Positions 1-8,329 of a stretch of 64,000 nt of DNA are shown here, piece after piece (the stretch's first letter is position 1; every line of letters starts with the position of its first letter). The DNA is taken from the NCBI GenBank assembly GCA_949300325.1, contig CASGDQ010000017.1, positions 1 to 64,000 of the forward strand, in the 5' to 3' direction. Position numbers and translations under genes: made by a program. This stretch comes from an uncultured Spirochaetales bacterium. GTDB lineage: Bacteria > Spirochaetota > Spirochaetia > Sphaerochaetales > Sphaerochaetaceae. The notes under the pieces were generated by a model, which did no database searches, was not told where the DNA came from, and was given only the letters and a program-made list of their open reading frames with translations.

Positions 1-2
1 CA

Positions 3-839
3 TCCATTTCCGCCACTACGACATTCTATGTCGTAAGTGTGCTTGAGGAAGGAATAACCTCATCATGGCAGAGTAATAATACCAGGCTTCCTGTAACAAT
101 CGGAGATACGCTGAAAATCGATGCTGAAGTAACTCCGGCAAACGCAACGCTCAAAGCCTTGTCGTTCTCTTCCGCCAACCCTGAAATCGCCACTGTCGAC
201 CAGGATGGAAATCTTACTGTAAAAGGATATGGGGATGTGACAATCACCGTGAAATCCATTTCAGGCAAGACTATTGATATTCCATTCAGTTTCTATCATC
301 AGGCATTCACGGACAAGGATGAAATCATTAATGGAGTTAATCTCATCCTTAATAGATATCTTTCCGAAGCAAATGCCTCAAAATCGATTGGCGGAGACTG
401 GTGGCAAGGAGATACTAATAAAACATATACGACAGATAATGTAACCATCACATGTTCAACAGGACTGTGGACGACTCCATCTGCCGGGTCATTCTCAATT
501 ACAAGGTATAAAGACGACCTGGCCATCAGCCAAAACTTAGTCCCAGTATATATTTCAACAACAACTGAAGGCGGGCTTTCAATTAAAGCCGAAGCTGGTA
601 GTTATTTAGGAGATACTAAACTTGAGACAGTCGGACCAGGGACAATAAAAGTGGAATTGCCCGACAACCAGGGAGATGTGGAAATAGAATACAATGAGAT
701 AAATCTGCTGAGTTCTGATCGTAATGACAATTACACGATGAAATTCGAAAAAGATCTTCCGCACAATGGAATCACAGCAGGAGAATCATATACGATTACC
801 GATTTAAGCAAAATCACTAGAATCGCTGTAAATTTGTAG
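3..839 (+). CDS. Ig-like (BIG2-type) surface protein, 5' end outside window
   Basis: The reading frame is open from base 3 without a stop, so the GTG at 39 is not the real start and the N-terminus lies upstream of the window. Residues encoded by about 90-300 form a bacterial Ig-like module: a beta-rich stretch containing the typical 'NPEIATVDQDGNLTVKGYG' segment (a value that holds true, then 'TVKG.G..TITV'). Such domains occur in extracellular or outer-membrane adhesins and carbohydrate-binding proteins. The remaining ~180 residues are polar and beta-like with no motif I recognise. No membrane anchor or catalytic motif is visible in the part present. The call of an exported Ig-like protein is an inference from the domain; its partner or ligand is unknown. 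Confidence 0.6.
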   Translation, partial: SISATTTFYVVSVLEEGITSSWQSNNTRLPVTIGDTLKIDAEVTPANATLKALSFSSANPEIATVDQDGNLTVKGYGDVTITVKSISGKTIDIPFSFYHQAFTDKDEIINGVNLILNRYLSEANASKSIGGDWWQGDTNKTYTTDNVTITCSTGLWTTPSAGSFSITRYKDDLAISQNLVPVYISTTTEGGLSIKAEAGSYLGDTKLETVGPGTIKVELPDNQGDVEIEYNEINLLSSDRNDNYTMKFEKDLPHNGITAGESYTITDLSKITRIAVNL

Positions 840-976
840 AAAGTAAATTTTCAAACGGGAGTGTAATTCGTTTTGTGGACATTCCCTCTCTGCTAATCGA
901 AAGGATAGAAACAATCAGTAGCAGAGTTAGCAGATTATAGCTTTTCATCTGCGATCAGAAATTTAGATGTAAACAC

Positions 977-1016
977 AAAAGCGCTGTCAACGAATGTGGC
1001 TGACAGTGCTTTTCTA
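977..1016. terminator. Bidirectional hairpin terminator
   Basis: A 13-bp nearly perfect stem (977-989 with 1001-1013, one G-T pair) closes an 11-nt loop and is flanked by A-run and T-run. It lies about 140 bp after the Ig-like gene and could end its transcript; by symmetry it could also work on the minus strand. The rest of 840-1138 shows no convincing gene. Confidence 0.55.
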
Positions 1017-1138
1017 ATCATGTGATTAAGTATTTTGGACTCAGACAAAATCTTTATCTGTAATCCTGAGAACGAGATCATCAGCGGGAAAAATATCTTA
1101 CTACAGTAAGAGCCTTTCCGTACCACTTAACGGTTACG

Positions 1139-1660
1139 GAAGAGGACCTTGATGAGTGAGTCGGCAAATCAGGAACACGGCCCATGTGTTTGAAACTTTC
1201 CTCAACTTGCCATGCCTTTATATCCGAAAGTACACTATCATTGCACTTCGAATCATTTCCGTCAATGCCTCAATGCGTGGATCATGACCTTGACATAATG
1301 ATAGTCTGTCCTCTATAACTGAGCCATCTATCTGTAGTTTTTTTGCGATCTGTGGTATTAACATGCTGATGTGGTCACAGGAAACATGGAACTCCATGTC
1401 TTCACACAACGCAAGGACACTCTTACCAGAATGGCTGTTACGTCTGTTAATTCCGTTTCAACCACTCTCCCATCTCTCCGCCGAGATAGTAGTAAAGTTC
1501 TCCTTCAAGCATCTCGCGGCATCCGGCAAGAACATCTAGCCTTGAACATACCCTCGATACCTTTCATGCTCTTGACATCGATTTCACCTACAAGCTTTGG
1601 GATAAACTCATCCCTTTTTATCACGGTTGTACTAACGGCTTCTTGCAATATACAAAATTC
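1139..1660 (-). pseudogene. IS256-family (mutator-type) transposase remnant
   Basis: On the minus strand the N-terminal part of an IS256-type transposase can be followed across three frames. From about 1655 downward reads a segment ending 'VKSMKGIEGMFKA'; after a frameshift comes 'REMLEGELYYYLGGEMGEW' followed by an in-frame stop; after another shift comes 'RNSHSGKSVLALCEDMEF' and about 50 more residues. In the family this corresponds to the 'EML..E...HLGYE...RNG.S.KT' block and the beginning of the catalytic domain. The DDE core and C-terminus are absent. I see no terminal inverted repeats. The element is inactive and marks past insertion next to the AT-rich sugar operon. The family assignment rests on pattern memory only. 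Confidence 0.6.
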
Positions 1661-1756
1661 CTATGTCTTACTTCTTCCTAGCATAAAAGCTTTTTTATAT
1701 CCACAATTTTATTTACATGTCCATACAACACTCAGTTTAGCAAGTCAATAAAAATA

Positions 1757-2209
1757 TTAATTAAAATTATGTATTTCCAAATTTTTCAATATATTAAGAG
1801 ATATATCATGACGGCCTCCTTCATATTGATAATTTAACCAATTATGTATTATTTCGAACGCCATAAAATCACCAATACAACGTCCACCCAAACACAAAAC
1901 ATTGGAATTATTATGTTTACTTGTCATCATTCCTTGATATGGCGTATCGCACAAAGCTGCACGTATACCTTTATACTTATTGGCAACAATAGACATACCA
2001 ATACCTGTTGAACAAATTAGAATACCTCGATCGACCTTATTAGATAATATTGCATTACAAACTTTCTCTGCATAAATAGGATATCTGACGATATCGTTAG
2101 AATAGCACCCATAATCTATTATCTCTACATTCTCATGCTCTCTTAAATAAGGGATAATTTTCTGTTTCAACTCATATCCACCATGATCATTTGCAATTGC
2201 AATTCTCAT
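1757..2209 (-). CDS. rpiB: RpiB/LacAB-family sugar-phosphate isomerase
   Basis: A 150-residue protein of the usual length for ribose-5-phosphate isomerase B. It begins with the family signature 'IANDHGGYELK' (His after Asp in the active site), has 'CSTGIGMSIVANK' around residues 66-78 (the Cys of this loop is the catalytic base in the family; the second position is Ser where Gly is common) and 'NNSNVLCLGGR' near residue 100. Known members interconvert ribose-5-P/ribulose-5-P, allose-6-P/allulose-6-P or galactose-6-P/tagatose-6-P, and sequence alone does not separate these. It is the last gene of the minus-strand ABC operon and overlaps the dehydrogenase stop by 4 bp (ATGA), implying translational coupling. 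It probably feeds the product of the upstream enzymes into the pentose phosphate pathway. Confidence 0.85.
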   Translation of the reverse strand: MRIAIANDHGGYELKQKIIPYLREHENVEIIDYGCYSNDIVRYPIYAEKVCNAILSNKVDRGILICSTGIGMSIVANKYKGIRAALCDTPYQGMMTSKHNNSNVLCLGGRCIGDFMAFEIIHNWLNYQYEGGRHDISLNILKNLEIHNFN

Positions 2210-3252
2210 AAATTACCTCCTTCCAAAAAAATCTTTTTTCCGTCTGATAAAAGTGCGGCTTCATAAACTTGCATTATTTCATAAGCAAATTCTAGTGATC
2301 CATTTTTAGGTTTAATTTTATTTAATACACAATTACAAAAATACATGGCTTCAGAATAAAATCCTTGTATGAAAAGAGCCTTATTATCCAAAGTTGCAAC
2401 ACAGTTTCGAGGAGACCACTCATGTACCCCATAATTAAATCCTTCTGATATATAATTTGTTGTATTGTTATAGTCAAAAGGTATTCCACAATCCAATCTT
2501 ACAATAGCATTATCAATTACAGCTCGCCATCCTTCACCTGTAAAACTATAGTATTCAAAATCTGGTTTAGGACCTGAGCATAAAGAAAGCGTTCCAATAC
2601 ATCCAGAAGAAAAACCTAAAATAACAACACCATATCCATCCCTATCACATACAGTCTGCACATAATCAACATGTCCTCCAACACGCAACATCAAAGATAA
2701 TGGATGAACACCATTCCTCAACCAATTTGGAGTTTCTTTGTTTTCCAAAATTTCTCTTCCATTCTTCTCAATCGTCATGGGATACATTGCTGTTATTGTT
2801 TTCAAATGCCCAAAATTTGGATTTTTACATATCTCTACAATTTTATCACAAGACGGCATAAAAGCCTTTTTCAGACCAACAACAACAATATTTTCTTTAG
2901 AGTGCTCCATCATCATCAGAACCTCTGAAGCTCTGACTGCAATTGGTTTTTCCACCCATACATCTACTTTTGCATCCAAAGCCTCACAAACAAGCCTCGG
3001 ATGTAATGAAGGGCCAACCGAAATGAATACGGCATCCAACACCTCGTTGATATACATTTCTTTAGTGTCACAATATGAGTGACACCCATATTGTTTAGCA
3101 GTTAGATTGGCAATAGTAAAATTAATGTCACATACTGCAACAATATCAACTGGCAAGTAATTCATAAGAGGAAGTATATTCCTATAACAATGACTTCCTA
3201 ATCCTATAATTCCAACTTTTATTTTTCTATTAAATTCCCGTTGATAACTCAT
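2206..3252 (-). CDS. Gfo/Idh/MocA-family dehydrogenase
   Basis: A 348-residue protein with an N-terminal Rossmann fold: 'KVGIIGLGSHCYRN' (GxGxxx nucleotide loop) after a 10-residue lead, 'VDIVAVCDIN', and the family signature 'VWVEKPIA' near residue 97, whose Glu-Lys-Pro binds NAD(P) and substrate. The C-terminal alpha/beta domain contains 'NGVHPLSLML' where the family His sits. These enzymes oxidise or epimerise a hydroxyl of sugars, inositols or sugar acids. The start has a GGAG-like site, lies 1 bp after the ADP-ribosylglycohydrolase stop and is in the same operon. Substrate cannot be assigned; the context suggests an intermediate of the imported sugar. Confidence 0.8.
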   Translation of the reverse strand: MSYQREFNRKIKVGIIGLGSHCYRNILPLMNYLPVDIVAVCDINFTIANLTAKQYGCHSYCDTKEMYINEVLDAVFISVGPSLHPRLVCEALDAKVDVWVEKPIAVRASEVLMMMEHSKENIVVVGLKKAFMPSCDKIVEICKNPNFGHLKTITAMYPMTIEKNGREILENKETPNWLRNGVHPLSLMLRVGGHVDYVQTVCDRDGYGVVILGFSSGCIGTLSLCSGPKPDFEYYSFTGEGWRAVIDNAIVRLDCGIPFDYNNTTNYISEGFNYGVHEWSPRNCVATLDNKALFIQGFYSEAMYFCNCVLNKIKPKNGSLEFAYEIMQVYEAALLSDGKKIFLEGGNL

Positions 3253-3253
3253 T

Positions 3254-4294
3254 TTATTTCTCCAAAAGTTTTATACCTTCCATACAATCTGAAAATATTT
3301 TCCATCTCTTTCTTGCTATATCCGCCAATTTAATAGCTAAAAGTTTCTGGTCAACAACTTTCACAGAAGCCTTATAACTTTCTTTACTTACCTCTTGGTC
3401 ATAACCATAATTTGATTCAATTTTTCTAACCCAAGACAAAGGGAAAGCATCTATTCCGGCATATGCGCCAACTATACTTCCCACCATTGCACCAATTGTA
3501 TCAGCATCTCGACCAAAATTTGCTGCATACGTAATGGCTTTCTCGGGATCACCTTCCGATAACAGAAAAATAGCCAATGCACAAGGAATTGTTTCTCGTG
3601 AATCACTAACAATATCTCTTAAATAACTTGAATAATATGATTCTCTGAAAGTTTCATAGGACATCTCACTTTTTTTCAGAAGGTCCATTGCTCCATCTAT
3701 TACATTTTTGATTTCCATTGAAGAAATTGGATGAAGAAATTTTAGTGATAATTCAACAATTTCTTCAACAGACAACCTACTATCCATAGCCAAAGCAACA
3801 GCTGTACCAATTATACATGCTCCATCTCGACAAAATGTTGTATCTCCTGCATGCATTAATCCAGCAACATCATATATTTGCAAACTAGCCAAGTAAGGGT
3901 TACATGCATTTATCAATCCAAGAGGAGCGATACTCATGGCGCTTGAAGAAGACTGCATATTTCCAAGGCCTGCATAAACAGGTAATGTTAGTTTTGACTC
4001 AACCTTATGAAACATATTTTTTACAGGAATAAAAAAAAGTGGATAATATTCCCTATGTTGAAGAAAAGCTTCTGCCCATTCATCCGCTGTTATAAAACCA
4101 TCATGTTTAATAATAGCATCACATAATATTTGCTTTATTGCAGAATCATCAGTGCCGGCTCCATCGAAATCATCCACCCATCCAAATTCTCTTTCTATAC
4201 TCTGATAGCTCATATCTTCACAAGGAGCACCCATTGCATCACCTATGATTCCTCCAACAAGAGAGCCATAAATCTTCTTCTCGAACAAGTCCAT
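3254..4294 (-). CDS. ADP-ribosylglycohydrolase-family enzyme
   Basis: A 346-residue all-alpha protein of the ARH/DraG family. The N-terminal 'GSLVGGIIGDAMGAP' is the family opening. 'GTDDSAI' at about residue 48 supplies the Thr-Asp-Asp metal ligands, and 'GRDADTIGAMVGSIVGAYAG' near residue 262 supplies the second Asp-x-Asp-Thr set, so the binuclear Mg site looks complete. Known relatives remove ADP-ribose from proteins or hydrolyse O-acetyl-ADP-ribose and related ribosides. Here it sits inside a sugar ABC-transport operon between a TIM-barrel isomerase (9 bp gap) and a dehydrogenase (1 bp gap), so a catabolic role in cleaving a ribosyl bond of an imported compound is more likely than regulation of nitrogenase-type targets. 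That role is inference. Confidence 0.85.
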   Translation of the reverse strand: MDLFEKKIYGSLVGGIIGDAMGAPCEDMSYQSIEREFGWVDDFDGAGTDDSAIKQILCDAIIKHDGFITADEWAEAFLQHREYYPLFFIPVKNMFHKVESKLTLPVYAGLGNMQSSSSAMSIAPLGLINACNPYLASLQIYDVAGLMHAGDTTFCRDGACIIGTAVALAMDSRLSVEEIVELSLKFLHPISSMEIKNVIDGAMDLLKKSEMSYETFRESYYSSYLRDIVSDSRETIPCALAIFLLSEGDPEKAITYAANFGRDADTIGAMVGSIVGAYAGIDAFPLSWVRKIESNYGYDQEVSKESYKASVKVVDQKLLAIKLADIARKRWKIFSDCMEGIKLLEK

Positions 4295-4303
4295 ATAAAC
4301 CTC

Positions 4304-5071
4304 CTAAAAATTAAATTCTTTGAGCAAAGAATCAATAAAACATCTATTTAATGTCGAATCATAAAATGTTGTCTCTATTGAAATTCGCCCATCATATGAA
4401 ATCTCTTTTAAACATGAAAAAAACGGCCTGTATGTATCTTCCTCTTCATTCTGTGGGCATCGAAGATTATTGCTATTGCTTATATGTACATGCTTAACCA
4501 TAGAACCTGCTGTAACAATAGAATTCACCAAATCTCCTTGGGATCTCATTTGCTGAAAGTCTGTCATCACCCTTATGTTCGAACGATCTATTTTATTAGC
4601 CAAAGATATGCACTCAATCAATGTATTGAGAATATTTGTAGATTGTTTACGAATTGGTTCTATGCAAACCATTATATTTGTATTCCACAACAGATCACTG
4701 ATAAAAATAAGCCATTCTTTGAATTGTTCTATAGCCTGCTCTTTTGGGAACCCTTTAGGACAATATCTTGATGGTCCACTCCCGACCGTAACAGTCTCTA
4801 CTCCTAGTTTTTTTATGCGAGAAACTGCCTTGATACAATATTGCTCAATAGCAGAAATATCAAGATCTGGCCCTGTTATTTTCAAGTCATTTGGAAAAAA
4901 GAAATTACATGCTTTACAAGCAATACCTATATTTACAAGATGCTTTCTAACATTATCAAAATCATCTGGCTTCAACAATGTAAACCAATTACAAGGCATT
5001 TCAATATAATCAAATCCTTTGTTTTTAATAAAAGCGGCATCTTTAATTTTTGCACAAACACCTAAATCCAT
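4304..5071 (-). CDS. Xylose-isomerase-like TIM-barrel sugar isomerase/epimerase
   Basis: A 255-residue single-domain protein of the AP-endonuclease-2/IolE/hydroxypyruvate-isomerase superfamily. The metal-binding residues expected of the barrel are visible: Glu in 'VCIEPIRK', Asp in 'VMTDFQQM', His in 'KHVHISNSN' and Glu in 'RISIETTF'. Members isomerise or epimerise keto-sugars and sugar acids with a divalent metal. It begins 7 bp after the MalG-type permease stop and is part of the operon. The exact reaction cannot be read from the sequence; with the following dehydrogenase and RpiB-like protein it would fit a multistep conversion of an unusual sugar to a pentose phosphate. Confidence 0.75.
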   Translation of the reverse strand: MDLGVCAKIKDAAFIKNKGFDYIEMPCNWFTLLKPDDFDNVRKHLVNIGIACKACNFFFPNDLKITGPDLDISAIEQYCIKAVSRIKKLGVETVTVGSGPSRYCPKGFPKEQAIEQFKEWLIFISDLLWNTNIMVCIEPIRKQSTNILNTLIECISLANKIDRSNIRVMTDFQQMRSQGDLVNSIVTAGSMVKHVHISNSNNLRCPQNEEEDTYRPFFSCLKEISYDGRISIETTFYDSTLNRCFIDSLLKEFNF

Positions 5072-5078
5072 ACCAATC

Positions 5079-5930
5079 TCATCCTTTCAAACCTGAAGTT
5101 GCAATTCCATCTACAAAATAGTCTTGGGCGAAAAAGAATAACAATGTGCTAGGAATAATTGATAACAACGACATCGCCAGAACCTTGTTCCACTCTATAG
5201 CGCCAGATAGATCAAGAGACATCTTAAGTGCTAAAGAAATTGGATATTTTACAACACTATTGATATAAATAAGAACATTCTGGAAATCATTCCAAGTCCA
5301 TACAAACTGAAAAATCGCAGCAGAAAACAAAGAAGCTTTGCATAATGGGAGCAAAATTTTACTAAACGTTGTAAAAGTTGAACAACCATCAAGATATGCA
5401 GCTTCATCAAGTTCTTTTGGTAAAGCTCTCATAAATTGAACCATCATGAAAACAAAAAAAGGATAAGCTGCTAAAATGGCTTGTGCATAAAATGGAATAT
5501 ATGAATCCAACCAATGAAATTTGTTAAATAACAGATACCTTGGTATAATAATTACAGAATTCGGCAACAACAAAGTTGCAATGACAATTGAAAAAAGCAC
5601 TTTCTTACCATAAAAATCAAATCGAGCAAATCCATAAGCAACGAGAACACTAGAAAATAATGTAAATAATACTGTAGGTATAACCAATAATAAAGTATTA
5701 ATATAAAACGTCGTATATGTTATTTGTCCATTTCCTTTCCAACCATTTCTAAAGGCATCAAAAGTGACTTCATTGGGTAAAAGCTTAATAGACCCAAACA
5801 ACTCACTGTTAGTCTTGAAAGCTCCTGCAGCTAGCCAAAGTATAGGATAAATCATTATAAATCCAACAAATATTAAAAATATATATCGTAATATAATATT
5901 CTGTTTTTTTGATAAATGTATTCTTTTCAT
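5079..5930 (-). CDS. Carbohydrate ABC transporter permease, MalG type
   Basis: About 283 residues with six hydrophobic segments and the cytoplasmic EAA loop of inner-membrane permeases ('LDEAAYLDGC', then 'LPLCKAS') at roughly residue 190. It carries the N-terminal pattern of the CUT1 subfamily second permease ('YPILWLAAGAFK'). I start it at the ATG at 5930, preceded by GAAGG at 8 nt and 1 bp after the MalF-type stop; a longer form from 5951 would overlap the upstream gene and lacks a ribosome site. Pairs with the MalF-type protein to form the channel for the sugar delivered by the binding protein at 6890. No ATPase gene is in the operon, so a shared MsmK/UgpC-like ATPase encoded elsewhere is expected. 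Confidence 0.9.
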   Translation of the reverse strand: MKRIHLSKKQNIILRYIFLIFVGFIMIYPILWLAAGAFKTNSELFGSIKLLPNEVTFDAFRNGWKGNGQITYTTFYINTLLLVIPTVLFTLFSSVLVAYGFARFDFYGKKVLFSIVIATLLLPNSVIIIPRYLLFNKFHWLDSYIPFYAQAILAAYPFFVFMMVQFMRALPKELDEAAYLDGCSTFTTFSKILLPLCKASLFSAAIFQFVWTWNDFQNVLIYINSVVKYPISLALKMSLDLSGAIEWNKVLAMSLLSIIPSTLLFFFAQDYFVDGIATSGLKG

Positions 5931-5931
5931 A

Positions 5932-6828
5932 TTAATTACCTTCATCCTCATAAAAAACCCATTTTTGAGATGATTTAAATAAAAGAACAGTAAAAAACAT
6001 AATCACTATAAACAAGATCCAAGACAAAGCACTTGCATACCCGATTTTAAAATATCGAAAAGCTTCATTATATAATTTCATTCCATATAAATATGTACCT
6101 TGCAAAGGTCCCCCATTAGTAATAACAAAAGCTGATGTAAATTCTTGAAATGCGTTAATCATCTGCATAACAATATTGAAAAAAACCATTGGAGTTAACA
6201 TTGGAACCGTTATGAGCAAAAAAACCTTAATAGCTCCGGCACCATCAACTTTTGCGGCATCATACAATTCCGATGGTATTTGTTTAAGCCCTGCAAGAAA
6301 AATAACCATTGAAGAACCAAATTGCCAAATAGACAATAAACATATAGATAAAAGTGCAGTTCCAGGTTTTCCCAACCAAGGAATGGAAGGAATACCTATT
6401 TTCTCAAAAAAACCGTTAATTATACCATCAGAGAGAAATAACATACGCCAAACAATGGAAATCGCCACACTGCTACCAAAAATTGATGGAATATAATATA
6501 TAGTACGGAACAATCCAACCCATTTCAGCTTTTGATTAAGTAACACAGCAATCAACAAGGCAAAAATTAATTTACATGGAACAGAAATTACAACGAACAA
6601 TATTGTGACTTTGAGAGAATTCCAAAATTCAGAATCATTTGTAAAAATATCCACATAATTTTTTAATCCGACATAATCAGGTCGTCCACCCAAATTATAA
6701 TTTGTGAACGAATAAAAAAAAGATGCAAGAAATGGATATAATTGAAGTATTAAAAAACCAGCAATCCAAGGCAAAACATAGAGTAACCCGATATTCTGTC
6801 GGTTTGAAAAAATTGATTTTATTTTCAT
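5932..6828 (-). CDS. Carbohydrate ABC transporter permease, MalF/UgpA type
   Basis: 298 residues, six predicted membrane helices, starting with a Lys-rich cytoplasmic end and a first helix 'LLYVLPWIAGFLILQLYPF', typical of CUT1 permeases. The EAA loop is 'ELYDAAKVDGAGAIKVF' near residue 200. It forms the heterodimeric inner-membrane channel with the MalG-type gene that follows after 1 bp. A hairpin in the 61-bp gap upstream (6853-6877) probably sets its expression below that of the binding protein. Family assignment is secure; substrate is unknown. Confidence 0.9.
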   Translation of the reverse strand: MKIKSIFSNRQNIGLLYVLPWIAGFLILQLYPFLASFFYSFTNYNLGGRPDYVGLKNYVDIFTNDSEFWNSLKVTILFVVISVPCKLIFALLIAVLLNQKLKWVGLFRTIYYIPSIFGSSVAISIVWRMLFLSDGIINGFFEKIGIPSIPWLGKPGTALLSICLLSIWQFGSSMVIFLAGLKQIPSELYDAAKVDGAGAIKVFLLITVPMLTPMVFFNIVMQMINAFQEFTSAFVITNGGPLQGTYLYGMKLYNEAFRYFKIGYASALSWILFIVIMFFTVLLFKSSQKWVFYEDEGN

Positions 6829-6852
6829 GATAGCCCCAAAAATAAAGGATTT

Positions 6853-6877
6853 TATTGCCGAGAAAATCCCGGCAATA
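6853..6877 (-). promoter_or_regulatory. Intercistronic hairpin between binding protein and permeases
   Basis: The inverted repeat TATTGCCG/CGGCAATA with a 9-nt loop lies in the gap after the binding-protein stop. Only a weak T-run follows on the minus strand. Hairpins in this place usually protect the binding-protein mRNA or partly terminate transcription, giving excess binding protein over permease. Confidence 0.5.
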
Positions 6878-6889
6878 TTTTATTCTTCA

Positions 6890-8194
6890 TTACTTATTTT
6901 TCTCTAATTCGGCCAGTCTTGACTTCCAACCATTCATTAAAGTATCTGCTGCCTGTTCTGGAGTCTCCTTACCAAAGACTAGATTCTCATATTCATTATA
7001 AAGCAAATCCAAGCACACAACATCTTGAGAAAGAACACTATCCACTACACCAGGATTCTTCAATGCATTATCCGTTGCCTTTACAATCATTGGATCCATT
7101 AGATTTTGCTCATTACAAAGATTTCTTGCAGATTCAACAGCAGGAACAGATCTCACATCTTTTAATATCTGTTGTGCTTCTGGATCATTATAAAAGAAAT
7201 CCAAAAAACTCGCACAAGCTTCTTTATACTTTGAAGAGTCATTGATACAAATCAATTGAGAAGGCCTATTAAACATTCCTGTATTCTTAGCTCCACTTTC
7301 CATAATCGGCAGAACCGCAACATCAAGATTTTTCAGATTACCTTTCAAATCAGCATATTTACTAGTCCAGTTTAATGATACAGCAGCATTTCCGTTTATC
7401 CAAAGAGGATTCTGCTCACTCTTTTCCTTATATGTAAGGCTATCTTCCGGTGGTTGCATTATACCAAGTTCATAACACTGCATTATATATGAATAAACCT
7501 GTACTAATTCTTCTTTTGAAAAACCCAATTTATATACATCATCCAAAGTAGTAGGATTACCTGACAGCTGACTCAAATAAGCTCTTTGTATATAATAAGT
7601 TGCAGTATACTGATCAACATTCAAAAAATAACGATTGGGATTCTGCTGATGTACTTTTGGCCCTTCAACAAGAATATCCTCCCATGTCCACTGATCACGC
7701 CACTCAATTCCCGCATCCTCAAGCACGTCTCTATTGATTATCATCATGGGGGAATTGATACCTGTTGGCAATGCATATATAATTCCATCAATAGTACCAT
7801 AATCAATAATAAATTGACGATCGAACCCAGAAATATCCAAATTAGCAAAATTACTTAAATCCGCAAAACAATGAAATTTATTCTGTGCATCTGTCCACCA
7901 TGCATCAACTTGAATAATATCAGGTGCATTACCTCCAGCAAGCTGAGTAAATAATTTTTGCTGATATCCTTCTATACCGCCATATTCAGCAATTATTTTC
8001 ACTCCGGGATTTCTTTTTTCATATAACTCTATTGCTTTTAAAGTCGCTTCATGCCTGCTATCTCCTCCCCACCACATGAAACGCAACGTAATTTCATTGT
8101 TTTTTTCTGATGCTTTTTCTCCTCCTCCCTGGGCAAACAAAATAAAAGGCATCAACAAAAGCAAAATCATAACAATAAAAAAACACTTTTTCAT
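6890..8194 (-). CDS. Extracellular sugar-binding protein (family 1) of ABC transporter
   Basis: 434 residues. The first ~22 form a signal peptide (two Lys, then a long Leu/Ile core ending 'FILFAQGGGEK'); there is no lipobox Cys, so cleavage by signal peptidase I after 'LFA' is expected. The mature protein has the family-1 pattern: 'ITLRFMWWGGDSRHEATL' at the start, 'GGNAPDIIQVDAWW' near residue 90, and 'PLWINGNAAVSLNW' later. It captures the sugar in the periplasm and hands it to the two permeases. A GGAGG site lies 6 nt before the ATG. Expression is probably under the YesM/YesN pair immediately upstream (135 bp gap, where the operon promoter should lie). Ligand not predictable. Confidence 0.9.
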   Translation of the reverse strand: MKKCFFIVMILLLLMPFILFAQGGGEKASEKNNEITLRFMWWGGDSRHEATLKAIELYEKRNPGVKIIAEYGGIEGYQQKLFTQLAGGNAPDIIQVDAWWTDAQNKFHCFADLSNFANLDISGFDRQFIIDYGTIDGIIYALPTGINSPMMIINRDVLEDAGIEWRDQWTWEDILVEGPKVHQQNPNRYFLNVDQYTATYYIQRAYLSQLSGNPTTLDDVYKLGFSKEELVQVYSYIMQCYELGIMQPPEDSLTYKEKSEQNPLWINGNAAVSLNWTSKYADLKGNLKNLDVAVLPIMESGAKNTGMFNRPSQLICINDSSKYKEACASFLDFFYNDPEAQQILKDVRSVPAVESARNLCNEQNLMDPMIVKATDNALKNPGVVDSVLSQDVVCLDLLYNEYENLVFGKETPEQAADTLMNGWKSRLAELEKNK

Positions 8195-8329
8195 TCTTTC
8201 CTCCTTTTCGACTTTATCTAGTCATCGAAAGAATAAAACTGTTATAAGATAATTCCATCACCACAAATCATTAGAATTAGTGCTTTTTTTTTCTGATGAG
8301 AAACAAAATTGCAGATTGGTTGCATTATT

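Noticed and set aside
1371-1751. 126-codon plus-strand frame near the left end
   Set aside because: It is the complement of the IS256-like fragment, with no ribosome site or recognisable motif.
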